Source: Okapia johnstoni (lineage: Eukaryota > Chordata > Mammalia > Artiodactyla > Giraffidae). From it: a DNA stretch of 64,000 bases. How positions within the stretch are numbered: position 1 is the stretch's first letter; every line of letters begins with the position of its first letter. The notes under the pieces were generated by a model. It searched no databases and had not been told where the DNA came from. It worked only from the letters and a program-made list of their open reading frames with translations. Shown here in pieces: positions 1 to 9,495 of this stretch. Both the position numbers and the translations under genes were made by a program. The stretch is from positions 36,393,948 through 36,457,947 of the forward strand of contig CM044326.1 of assembly GCA_024291935.2 (NCBI GenBank), in the 5' to 3' direction.

Positions 1-344
1 TCCCACCCGCTGCTTCTTGGCCCCTCTTTGGCCCTGGGCCCCAGGAAAGGCAGCTCCAGCTCGGCCCATTGGCTTCTGCTCATCCTGACCTCCCGGTGGT
101 GTTTGATGCCTACCCTGGGCTCGTCTGCTGTGGGCCGCCCGCCCCTAGACCTCCCTGGCTGCAGTGTCTGGATGCCTAGCTGCCTCCCTCCCAGAATGAG
201 CCCCTGGTCTTTCTCTATTTCTCTCTCCTGACCTGGATGTCCAGCTGTCCGGTGTCCTGGTCAGCTTGCCGCTAATGGTGCCCTCTGAGTCGGGGCCCCT
301 GTGTCTCACTGACACCCCTGTGCCCTCCATCTGATGGGTGGCGA

Positions 345-892
345 CCCATCAATGGAATGGAATATACAATGGAATACTTCTCAGTCATAAAAAGAATGAA
401 ATAATGAAATAATGCCATCAGCAGCAACATGGCTAGAACTAGAGATGATCGTACCAAGTGAAGTAAGCCAAAGAAAATTTTCATATTATATCTCTTATAT
501 GTGCAATCTTAAAAAGTGATGCAAATGAACTGATTTACAAAACAGAAATAGACTCACAGACAGAAAACAAAGTTATGGTTACCAAAGGGGAAGGTGACAA
601 GGGTGAATTAGGAGTTTGGAATTAAAATATATACACTACTACATACAAAACAGATTACCAACAAAGACCTACTGTATAGCACAGGGAACTACACTCAATG
701 TCTTGTAACCTACAATAGAAGAGAATATAAAAAGAGAATGTATATATTTATATACATATGTACAACTGAATTGGTTTGCTATATACCTGAAACTAAAACC
801 ACATTGCAAATCAACTATATTGCAATAAAAACTTAAAAAAAAAACTAAGCAAAAATTATATATATATATAAATTTTAAAAAAATTGTTTTAA
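345..892 (+). mobile_element. L1 LINE 3' end (5'-truncated)
   Basis: AT-rich block matching the 3' end of cetartiodactyl L1 elements as I know them: the 'ataaaaagaatgaaataatg' region, the 'actactacatacaaaacaga' region, 'tactgtatagcacagggaac', and an ending 'caataaaaactt' followed by an A tail. It is noncoding 3' UTR and shows moderate decay. The AT content contrasts sharply with the GC-rich flanks. Confidence 0.85.
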
Positions 893-2490
893 AACCTTCA
901 GGGAGGGATTCACTGTCCCTCTGAATGTGGTTCTGGGTCTTTCCTGGGCCACACCCCACACCCCACCTCTTAGAAATAGTATGAAAGCAGTCCTGTTGGG
1001 GACCCGTTTCCCCAAAGCCTGTCATGCCTGGGTTAGGGAGACCACAGCGCGCGTGTCCACCAAAGGTCAGCACAGGGCAGGGCACAGCTGACCTTGAAGC
1101 AGCAGGGCCTGCCGAGGGATCAGAGGAGGCTGAGCAGACCCGGCTGTTCCCTCCTATCACGACCCTCAAATTAAAGCCCCAGGCCAGAAAGCTCCAGGGA
1201 CCCCACCTGCGCCACCTTTTTGGAGAGCAGGAGGGCAGACTGGCCTCCCCACACCTCCACCACCCCACCCCCACCAACCCGCCACTCTCCTGCCCACGAG
1301 TTTGAATTGCAGCAGAAACAAGGGGTCTTTTCATCCTGTGTTACCCACAAGGACCCAGCCCCACACACTGGGGAGCGGATCACGTTGCCCACAGCCAGGC
1401 CGGCGCTCACGGGAACCAGGTCTCAACTCGGGGTGGGGGGGGACGGCAGGGATTAAGGACCTTGCAGGGAGAGGCGTGAGATGAAATTAAACCGCACTGG
1501 GGACCACCCTCCAAGGGCAGGGAACACCCTCGAGGGTGTGGGCCACCCTCCAGGGCTGGGAGCATCCCCTGGACCTCCTGACCGCGCTCAAGAACGGCCC
1601 CCGGTCAGCAGGAGGGGTTCCCATGACGGGGGGCTGCAGGCTGGGGTGGGGCAGGGCTCCCAGGAAACCCACCGGCACAGACCAGGGAGAGGAGGGGCCG
1701 TGGCAGCAGGAGAAGGTGGTCAGCGGACCCCAGGGAGCTGACCCCAAGGATCCCTCCCACCAAGGGCTCCACCATCATCACCTGCATTTCCAGAGGAAGA
1801 TGACTTAGGAAGGGGCTCTCCTTGGCCCCTCCTGGCCCCCAAAGTCGGGAAGACCGGAATATTAGCTCGTCTTCCCAAGGCCAGGCCAGTGCCCCAGCAG
1901 GCCCTCAAGGGGAGTGGGGGCACTGGGGGGCACCATCCGGCTGTGATCTCATCAGTCCCTCTGCCCTCCCTGCAAAACCCAACAGTGGGCTTTCAAAGAG
2001 GGGCAGCAATCAGCGAGGCTGAACCCAGGGCTGGACCCCAGGTGTGGTGTGTAATGGCTTCGTCTGCCAGGGAGACCAGCTGGTGTAATGACCTGCGGCT
2101 GGACTCCGGCAGCTCATTTAACCCTGAGACGGTGAGCCCGCCCGCTGCCCATCACAGCCACGCAGGGTGGCAGGGGGACCCTGCTGGGGGCTGGTGACTG
2201 GCCAGGATGCTGCCGGCATGGACGGAGGGGAGGCCCTGGGTCCCCCTCCCCTGCACCCCTACTCCCACCTTACCCCACCGTTTCAAAAGCCATTTTCTCT
2301 GTGTTCTGATCCTGCAATCTTCTTGGCCTTGTTTTGAGGCTGGGAGCAGAGGAATGGGCTCTGAGGGGGTGACCTCTACAGCCTCCTGGAGCCCTGCCTG
2401 TGGCCTCTTTGGTTTGGGTTTTCTACACCGATACGTGGACCCACATACAAGGCCACCAGCAGGAGCAGCATCCACAGCATCAATATTTCC

Positions 2491-2582
2491 CTTCCCCAGG
2501 GGATCTTCCCAACCCAGGGCTTGAACCCAGGTCTCCCGCATTGCAGGTGGATTCTTTACCAGCTGAGCCATAAGGGAAGCCC
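2491..2582 (-). mobile_element. Bov-tA-type SINE, partial (tRNA-derived head)
   Basis: The reverse complement begins gggcttcccttatggctcag and continues through tggtaaagaatccacctgca and a degraded B box (gggttcaa). This is the tRNA-derived head of the ruminant Bov-tA SINE. The Bov-A body is missing. Confidence 0.85.
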
Positions 2583-2583
2583 A

Positions 2584-2660
2584 ATATATATTATACTACA
2601 CTTTTATCCGTTCCACTATCGATGGACATTGAGGTTGCTTTTCCCTGAAACCTTTGAGAA
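2584..2660 (-). mobile_element. L1 fragment
   Basis: Short AT-rich stretch with 'ccactatcgatggacattga' and 'ggttgctttt', which resembles the reverse complement of the L1 3' region. It directly abuts the SINE at 2491-2582. Confidence 0.5.
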
Positions 2661-2869
2661 ATAAGAATGAATGATCTTAATGCATGCTCCTAGCCAAGAG
2701 GCTCCATGCAGGACACAGGGAGTGAAATCTAATGGCCTCTCCCTTTGCTGACTGGGTGTCCTGGACACCAGCCATCTTGGTTTGAGCCTGTGGTCTAGTG
2801 GGTTTGGAGGTCAAGTTCTGGTTCACCCCCACCCCACCATCTTCAGAAAGTCACACCTCTGCTCCTCTC

Positions 2870-3204
2870 TTTTTTAAAAAATAATTTTATTTGTGTATTT
2901 ATTTTTGGCTGTGCTGGGTCTCCGCTGCTGCACCGACGTTCTTTGGTTGCAGAAAGCGGGGCCGCTCTCTAGTTGTGGTGCGTGGACTTCTCATCGTGGG
3001 GGCCTCTCTTGCTGCGGAGCACAGGCTCCAGGGTGCGCGGACGTCAGTAGCTGCGGCGCTCGGGCTCTAGAGCACAGACTCAGGAGCTGGGGCGCACGGT
3101 CTTACTTGCTCTGCGGCGTGTGGGGTCCTCCCAGACCGACCATCGAGTCCGTGGCTCCTGCCTTGGCAGGTGGATTCTTTACCACCGAGCCCCCAGGACG
3201 CCCC
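2870..3204 (-). mobile_element. CHR-type (tRNA-Glu) SINE, near full length
   Basis: Starts with an A/T-rich tail and 'tttatttttggctgtgctgg', followed by repeated 'agttgtggtgcgtgg...' style modules, and ends with 'tctttaccaccgagccccc'. On the minus strand this reads from the tRNA-Glu head to the tail of the CHR-2-like SINE common in ruminants and whales. Confidence 0.85.
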
Positions 3205-3779
3205 TGCTCCTCTATTGCAGTTGTCGGTGTTCACGCGAGGATTCGGGCTTAGGGAGACGTTTCCATGCACGGCTCTGCTTCCTGACTTTCTGTGTGTCGC
3301 TTCCCTTCTGCCTCGTTTTCCCAGGGCCTCAGTTTACCCGCTGGGAAATGAGGCAGCTGGACCAGGTCCTTGGGGGCTCAGACACCCCAGAGGAAGCTGG
3401 GGAAGGTTCTGGACACAGGGTCCCTTCTGGGTGTCAGCCTTGCCCTGGTGGGTGTTCCCAGCCTGGCCCCTTCTCCCCTGCTGAACCAGTGCTGTTGGGG
3501 CTTTTTTCTGTGTGACATTCTTGTCTTTGGGGCTTTCAGGATCCACAGTGGCTCAGCTTCTAACCTGAGCCCTTTGCCTTCCAAGTGCCTGTCCAGGTGG
3601 GGGGGACTGACCTGACCCAGAATCAGAAAGCAGTGGCCAGGAGGGATCGCTTACTGCCCTTTCCCACCCCCCACCCCTTGCTACGAAGGCTTAGCTCTCC
3701 AACCTGCCCCTCCGAAACCAGAGGTGCACGTGCCAGCTCCCCGAGACTGTGGGCGCAGCGGCTGTCACCAGCGGGAGCA

Positions 3780-3955
3780 GAATGAACATGGGAAAGTCAC
3801 CTAATTGCCTGCTTCTGAATTGCAACCTCGATCCCTCCTCTCTCCTCCTGTAGACCAGGCCTCTGGTGACTTTTGAATCGGTCTGTGGGCTGCCGTTCTC
3901 TGGCTGAAAATATATGCATTAGTGCCTCCTTTGCCTTAATGAAAACGGCAGCCTT
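3780..3955. promoter_or_regulatory. AT-rich island, candidate conserved noncoding element
   Basis: AT-richer unique block in GC-rich DNA, with 'cacctaattgcc', an octamer-like 'atatgcat' and 'ccttaatgaaaa'. It matches no repeat family I recognise. A regulatory role is inference only. Confidence 0.25.
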
Positions 3956-4647
3956 AGGGCATCAGGGGAGGCCCGGGGGCGAGAAGGCGGCTCTGAGTCT
4001 GGACTGACGGCCCAGCGCTCAGCCTGTGACTTTGGCTTTGAAAGGTGCTAATGTGCTCGTGTGCCGGCTGGCAGTTTCAGCCTCCCGGGAGGCTTTGTGG
4101 GTTTGAGGGAGTCCTGTGCCCAGCAGAGAGGCCTCGTCTCCCCGCGTCATCCACACTGGCCCCTCCGTGGCCTGCTGCTGGCTGGTGCCTAGAGGAAGCA
4201 GGAAGGATGCTCACAAAGGGGAAAATGGGGTCTTGGAGGCCTCAGGGGTGTGTGCGGGGCTGCAAGTAAGGGGTGGCTGAGGGCAGACAAAAGGGACGCG
4301 GGACCGGGCTCGCTGCATTCCCCACGGGGATGGGGAGGCTGGCGTGGCTTTGTCACTGGCTTGGCAGACGTTTCTAGGGCTGCCCATGGTGTGGGCCTCG
4401 AGGCAGGAGTGACCACCTGCTCCAGTGTCCTATTTCCGTACCTGGGAATGAGGCTGCGGGAGGAGGGGTCGGCCCAGTGCAGGCTGGGGTGGCGGGGACT
4501 GGCAGGGAGAGCCCCGGGGGCACCTGCTCTATTGTGACCGCCTCCCAGGCAGCGCGGTGCACCCGGAGCCCAGCCCTTGGGCCTGTGTCTGTCCTTGGCT
4601 GGTCCAGTTAGGCCGGGGGAGCCCCTTAGGCAGGGGAGCAGTGAGCC

Positions 4648-4706
4648 CCCCTCCCCCTCCCTCGCCTCCCCTCCCCCCCTTCCCCCTCCCTCCCTTCCCC
4701 TCCCCA
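4648..4706 (+). repeat. C/T-rich low-complexity tract
   Basis: Near-pure pyrimidine run of ccctccc-type units on the + strand, about 60 bp. Confidence 0.85.
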
Positions 4707-4807
4707 GGGCAGCTCTGCTTTGTCCCTGGTGATGCAGACCCCTGGGTTAGGGGTCTGGAAGGGCCACGTTGCACAGAGTGGGAATAAATCAACCTGCACC
4801 ACTCAGT

Positions 4808-4821
4808 GTTTTTTTTTCTTT
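4808..4821 (+). repeat. T-rich run
   Basis: Short run of T interrupted by C, next to 'aataaattagaaaaaa'. It could be a decayed retroelement tail, but no body is recognisable. Confidence 0.4.
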
Positions 4822-5479
4822 CTAATAAATTAGAAAAAACCAACATCCACAACCTCCCTCAGAGGTCTTGAGTAAGACTCAGTTCTGACCACTCTCATCA
4901 GGCACCGAGGCTGTTTTCGGTCACCGTTCCTAGAGGACGACGGGGAGGGGCTGGTCCTGGAAGGGAGAGTGACGTGGGGCAGTGATGGGGGTAGGGGTGT
5001 CGGGGCTGAGTCTGCCCTGGGCCCTGGGCCGCCCCCAGAGCAGGCAGCTGCCTCGTGCCCTCACGTCCTGACTGCTGTCCTTAGAGTTTATTCTTTTAAT
5101 ACCCCGAGTGGCACGAGGTGTCCGGCGGGCCCAGGAGGGGAATCTGTGGGGAAGGAGGAGGTCCTGGTGGGAGGCTGCCCTGCTGGGGGAAAGGGGAGCT
5201 GGCCTGGCCCCTCTGCCCCTCTCAGCCCCACCTGCAGGAGCAAGCAGGACCCCGGGTCAGAAAGGCAGGGACCCTCGCGAGCTCTGGAGGTGTGCCTGCA
5301 GCCGCAGGGCTTAGCCGTGGCTCGGCAGCCCCAAGGCCGCCTGGTGTGACTTGGGCTCCTGGATTGGCAGCAGCAGGGGTGGTAGAAGGGGCATTCGGGG
5401 GTCCAGGGGGTCGGGGGAGGGGGGGTGCCTCGCTGGCACATCACCGTTCTCTCCACTTCCAGAGCAGCTCAGACAAGGA

Positions 5480-5580
5480 GATGCTTGTGGGCAAAAGAGT
5501 GATGAGTTGGCATCTGGAAATGATGCCTCATTACAGAGCATGTTTCCTAAAAACACATGCATTTATCATGAAGGGCCTTC
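5480..5580. promoter_or_regulatory. AT-rich island, candidate conserved noncoding element
   Basis: Unique block with 'gatgcctcattacagag' and 'catgcatttatcatgaa' (POU- and bZIP-like words). It is not a recognised repeat. Function is inferred only from composition. Confidence 0.25.
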
Positions 5581-6065
5581 GGGAGGAGGAGTCCCCGGGG
5601 TTGCTGTGGCCCGGATTAGGGCCTGGATATGGGGAGGGGAGCTGGCCCGGCCCCACGGCGCAGAGGAGGGAACGCAGACCTCAGGCCCATAGGATTTCAC
5701 AGGTTCCTCCAGATCATCCCTGAGCCCAGTTACTGCCTCTCTCCTGGGGGGAAGGTGGAGGTGTTGGTGGTCTTCTCCACTCCGCGCCATGCTGTCTCCA
5801 GCAGAGTGCCACCAGCGATGCGGGGTGCCAGTGGTGGATGGGACCTGGGCCCCCGTGCTGCTGACCCTTGCGTCCCTCCCTGCAGGCTGCTGGTCCCCGC
5901 CCAGGAGACAGACGGAGTTTGATGTCTGAGTTAGCAACTGTGTGTGGGGGGCAGGGGGACAGTTTTCTATGGGAGCCCTGGAGGAGGGTCAGGGGCCTGA
6001 TTCTGGCCTCAGCCTCTCCTGGACCCCCTCCATGGGCCTCCTCTATAAGGGCGCCCTGAGGTCCT

Positions 6066-6355
6066 CCGTTAAAAAACAGAGACATCACTTTGCTGACAAA
6101 GGTCGAACTGTGGTGTTGAAGACTCTTGAGAGCCCCTTGGAGTGCAAGGAGATCCAACCTGTCATTCCTAAAGGAAATCAACCCTGAATATTCATTGGAA
6201 GGACTGATGTTGCAGCAGAAGCTCCAATACTTTGGCCAGCTGATGCAAAGAGCTGACTCATTGGAAAAGACCCTGTTGCTGGGAAAGAGTAAAGGCAGGA
6301 AGAGAAGGGGATGACAGAGGATGAGATGGTTGGATAGTAACATCATCCAGTCAGT
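6066..6355 (+). mobile_element. BovB (RTE) LINE 3' end, left half of an interrupted copy
   Basis: Sense-strand match to the end of the BovB reverse-transcriptase ORF: encoded words such as LECKE and YFGQLMQRADSLEKTL, with frameshifts. The element resumes at 6640 after a nested SINE. It is 5'-truncated and internally deleted. Confidence 0.88.
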
Positions 6356-6639
6356 GGATATGCTGCTGCTGCTGCTAAGTTGCTTCAGTCGTGTCCGACT
6401 CTGTGCGGCCTCATAGACAGCAGCCCACCAGACTCCCCCGTCCTTGGGATTTTCCAGGCGAGAATACTGGAGTGGGTTGATTTCCTTCTCCAATGCAAGA
6501 AAGTGAAAAGTGAAAGTGAAGTCGCTCAGTTGTGTCCGATTCGTAGCGACCCCATGGACTGCAGCCTACCAGGCTCCTCCGTCTGTGGGATTCTCCAGGC
6601 AAGAGTACTGGAGTGGGGTGCCATTGCCTTCTCCACAAT
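6356..6639 (-). mobile_element. Bov-A2 SINE (two Bov-A units) nested in BovB
   Basis: The minus strand ends in the typical (cag)n tail (gctgctgctgctgct on the + strand). It holds two Bov-A monomers, each with the 'gtgtccgactct...' and 'aatactggagtgggtt' words. The flanks 'agtggat' and 'aatggat' look like a decayed target-site duplication inside the BovB copy. Confidence 0.88.
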
Positions 6640-6745
6640 GGATGTGAGTTTGAGTAAACTCTAGCAGATAGTGAAGGACAGGCTTGCTTCAGTCCACGGG
6701 GTCGCAGAGTCAGACATGACTGAGTAACTGAACAACAACGAGATC
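6640..6745 (+). mobile_element. BovB LINE 3' terminus, right half
   Basis: Continues the 6066-6355 copy with 'ggatgtgagtttgagtaaac' and ends with 'agtcagacatgactgagtaa' and an 'ctgaacaacaacga' tail, the usual BovB 3' terminus. Confidence 0.85.
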
Positions 6746-6750
6746 CCAAT

Positions 6751-6817
6751 AACATGTTGGGTCATCGTTACCAATGACATGTTGACTCAACAGTGACATG
6801 CTGGGGCATCAGTACCA
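6751..6817 (+). repeat. Degenerate ~20-25 bp tandem repeat, 3 copies
   Basis: Three diverged units start at 6751, 6776 and 6795, each opening (a/g)acatg(t/c)tg. The first and third share 'tcatc(g)ttacca / gcatcagtacca' ends. It lies directly after the BovB 3' end. Confidence 0.5.
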
Positions 6818-7512
6818 CGTGGTCTAAGCACCACCCAAGGCAAGAAAGAAGGTCCTGCCCAGAGTGGGACAGTCCTTGCTGCAGGGAGGAGGAGGGAAGC
6901 CCCGGGTGGCCGGCCTGGCCCCTGTCCCTGGGTCCTGATTGACCATCTCCCAGCCTCTGACCTGAGGTCCAAGGGAGGAGGGGGCTTTGGCGTCTCACCT
7001 CCCCACTGCGGGTCTTGGTCAGGGCCGGCTCCCTGGGTGGGTTTCAGCTGGGGCTGCGATTCATTTTCCTGGCAGGCACTGGGGGCCGCCTGACAGGGTC
7101 CAGATGGAGGGTCCTGAGCTCTGGTCGTGGGTCCACCCGTGTGAACCCAGGCACGTCACACAAACTCTAATGCCTCGCCTTTCCGTCTCTGTTTGATGGA
7201 GTGACCTTGTCTTGTTCATCTTAGGGCTGTTGATACTGGATCAAGATGTGTGCGTCGTCACAGCAAGAGCTGCCTGGTAGGAACAGTCGTGGGTGCTTCG
7301 TGCTGTCTGTGTATCCATGTGTTTAACCTTCAGAAGGCTCAGGCACTTCGGGTTTCCCACGTGGACGGGAAGAGGAAGCGGAGACCCAGAGAGGTTGAGC
7401 AGCCCAGATCCAGGGGAGAGGGGAAGAACGGGGTCGGGCTCTGGGGCCCGCACCTCTCTGTGCACAAGACGCAGTGCACATTCATGCATTTTCTTTTGAA
7501 ATAACTGCCTGT

Positions 7513-7607
7513 TGGGAATTCCCCAGAGGTCCAGTGGTCACGCCTGGATTCCCTGGTTGGGTAACTAACATCCCACAAGCCACGCGGCGTGGCCGAAAAT
7601 AAATACA
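7513..7607 (+). mobile_element. CHR-type SINE, internally deleted
   Basis: Reads 'gggaattccccagaggtccagtgg', then 'gattccctggttgggtaact', 'atcccacaagccacgcggcg' and 'gccgaaaataaata', the order seen in CHR SINEs. Most of the B-box segment is lost. Confidence 0.8.
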
Positions 7608-8186
7608 GACATAATGAAAGTGCCTGTTTATTATAGAAAATTTAGAAAAATAATCACCATGGGCTCAGCACCCAGATGGTCTCTGTGAACCAGAGCGATG
7701 TGGCCAGTCGTGGGTGCGGTTTCTCACTTTCCCTGGGGGTACTGGCCGTGGGAATGGGCGAGTTGAGGCGATACTCAGGAACATTCCAGTTTGAGTCTGA
7801 TGTTTCTCCCCTCCGCAGGCAGTGGGGCAGTCGGTGGACTTGAAACACATGTCACTGGAACACTTATCCTCGAATTTCTTGGCTCCAAAGCCCTGCAGGG
7901 TTTACCTTTTTGCAGCATGTCCTACATTACAGAGTCTTCCCAGGGCGTCACTGCCCCCTCCCCTCAGTGCCCCCCCCACCACCTGGGATGCACAGCCCCC
8001 TGTTGCAAGCCTGAGCTCAGCCTTCCTAATTTATCCTGAGATCCCCTGAAAGGAGTTGGGCGAGGGTGGTGAGGAGCCCTGGACATCATCCCCCACGGTC
8101 ATTCCCTACAAGTGTGTCCAGCTAGGGCTGGGGGACACCCCTCCAGCTGCTGTGTCTCACCTGGCCCTTTCATGCCGCAGACTCCA

Positions 8187-8198
8187 CCCCCCCCCCCC
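8187..8198 (+). repeat. Poly-C run (12)
   Basis: Uninterrupted C homopolymer. Length may be unreliable in assemblies. Confidence 0.8.
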
Positions 8199-8431
8199 TG
8201 GTTTATCCTGGTGGGGATACAGAGTATTGCTCACACCTGAATCATCCTTTGCTTATTGTGTGGGCGTAAGGGGAGACTTGGAAGGTACTGAGAGATTCAA
8301 CGTTCGAAATTTGAAAACCGCCTATAATCCTGCCCTCTGGAGAGAACAGGTATTAACATTTTGTTCCTTTCCTAAAGGAGGAAATAGATGCTGGCTTGAA
8401 AGGGAGGTTTGTATACACCTTTTGTTAACTT

Positions 8432-8597
8432 AAAAAAGCAGCAGCAAGATATTGAATATAGTTCCCTGTGCTACACAGTAGGTCCATGTTGTTTATTTTA
8501 TATATAGTAGTGTGTATCTGTTAATTCCAAATTTATCCCTCCTCCCCAGTTTCCTCTTTGGTAACTGTAAGTTTGTTTTGTATGTGAGTCTGCAAAT
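8432..8597 (-). mobile_element. L1 3' UTR fragment, inverted half of a rearranged copy
   Basis: The reverse complement contains 'cagactcacatacaaaacaa', 'ggataaatttggaattaac' and 'gtgtagcacagggaactata' from the L1 3' end. It abuts a forward L1 fragment at 8598, giving a head-to-head arrangement. Confidence 0.82.
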
Positions 8598-8772
8598 AAT
8601 GACATTGGCAGCAGCATGGACGGACTTGGAGATGATCATACTAAGTGAAACAAGCCAGCCAGAGACAAATAACATATATCACTTGTATATGAAATCTAAA
8701 AAAAAAAAAAAAATCCATTCAAAAGAACTGATGTATAAAACAGAATGAGACTCACATACAGAAAGCAAACTC
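8598..8772 (+). mobile_element. L1 3' region fragment, forward half
   Basis: Reads 'cagcagcatggacggacttg', 'gatcatactaagtgaaac', a poly-A run inside 'atctaaaaaa...' and 'gagactcacatacagaaagc', the L1 region just upstream of that in the adjacent inverted piece. Confidence 0.82.
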
Positions 8773-8774
8773 TG

Positions 8775-9282
8775 TTAACTTTTAATTTTGAAATGATTGT
8801 AGACTCACAAGAAGTTGCAATTGTAGCGCAGCGGGCTCTCTCGTGCCCTTCCTTACCCCCCACCCCACCCCCCACAGTGACATCTTCGTGTGAATGGGCA
8901 TTATTGAAACCATAGCAACGATGATGACCCCACACAGTGACTGGACCTCAGACCCACCCTCTGACGGGTCCATCTTTCCAGTGTTCTCATTTCTGTGTAT
9001 GTGGAGATTTTTATGAGCTCTTGCCACGTGTATGGAGTTGTTAGGCACACTTTTTAAAAGAAATGTTGCTGTTTAGAACCGTTTTCAGATTTACGGGATC
9101 ACTGAGAAGATAGCAGAGCTGCCCATAAACCCTGGGCCTGGTCCCCTTGTTGCCTGCTGGCTCTGATGGGACTGGTACGTTTGTTACGGCTCCTGAGCCG
9201 GTACTGGTACATGGGTGTTAACTAGAGTCTGCACTTCCAGATCTTAGCTTTCTTCTTCTGTTCAGGATGCTATCTAAGACAT
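8775..9282 (-). mobile_element. Old L1 (L1M-like) remnants
   Basis: Two diverged stretches resemble old mammalian L1 3' sequence. One has 'tgattgtagactcacaagaagttgcaa', the other 'ttttcagatttacgggatcactg' and 'ttctgttcaggatgctatc'. The orientation call is tentative, and edges and subfamily cannot be set by eye. Confidence 0.45.
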
Positions 9283-9285
9283 GCT

Positions 9286-9495
9286 TTTAAAAAAAAAAAA
9301 TTTGTCTATTTGACCACGCTGGTCTTAGTTGGACACGTGGGATCTTCGATCTTCGTTTCAGCCTGTGGGATCTCTAGCTGTGGCGTGCAAACTCTTAGTT
9401 GAGGCCTATGGGACCAGTTCCTTGGCTAGGGATCGAACCCTGGGCTGCCTGCATTGGGAGCTCGGAGTCTTAGCCAGTGGACCACCAGGGAAGTC
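9286..9495 (-). mobile_element. CHR-type SINE
   Basis: After an A/T-rich run it reads 'ctctagctgtggcgtgcaaa', 'ctagggatcgaaccctgggc' and 'agtggaccaccagggaagtc', the minus-strand form of a CHR SINE with its tRNA-Glu head at the right. Confidence 0.85.
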
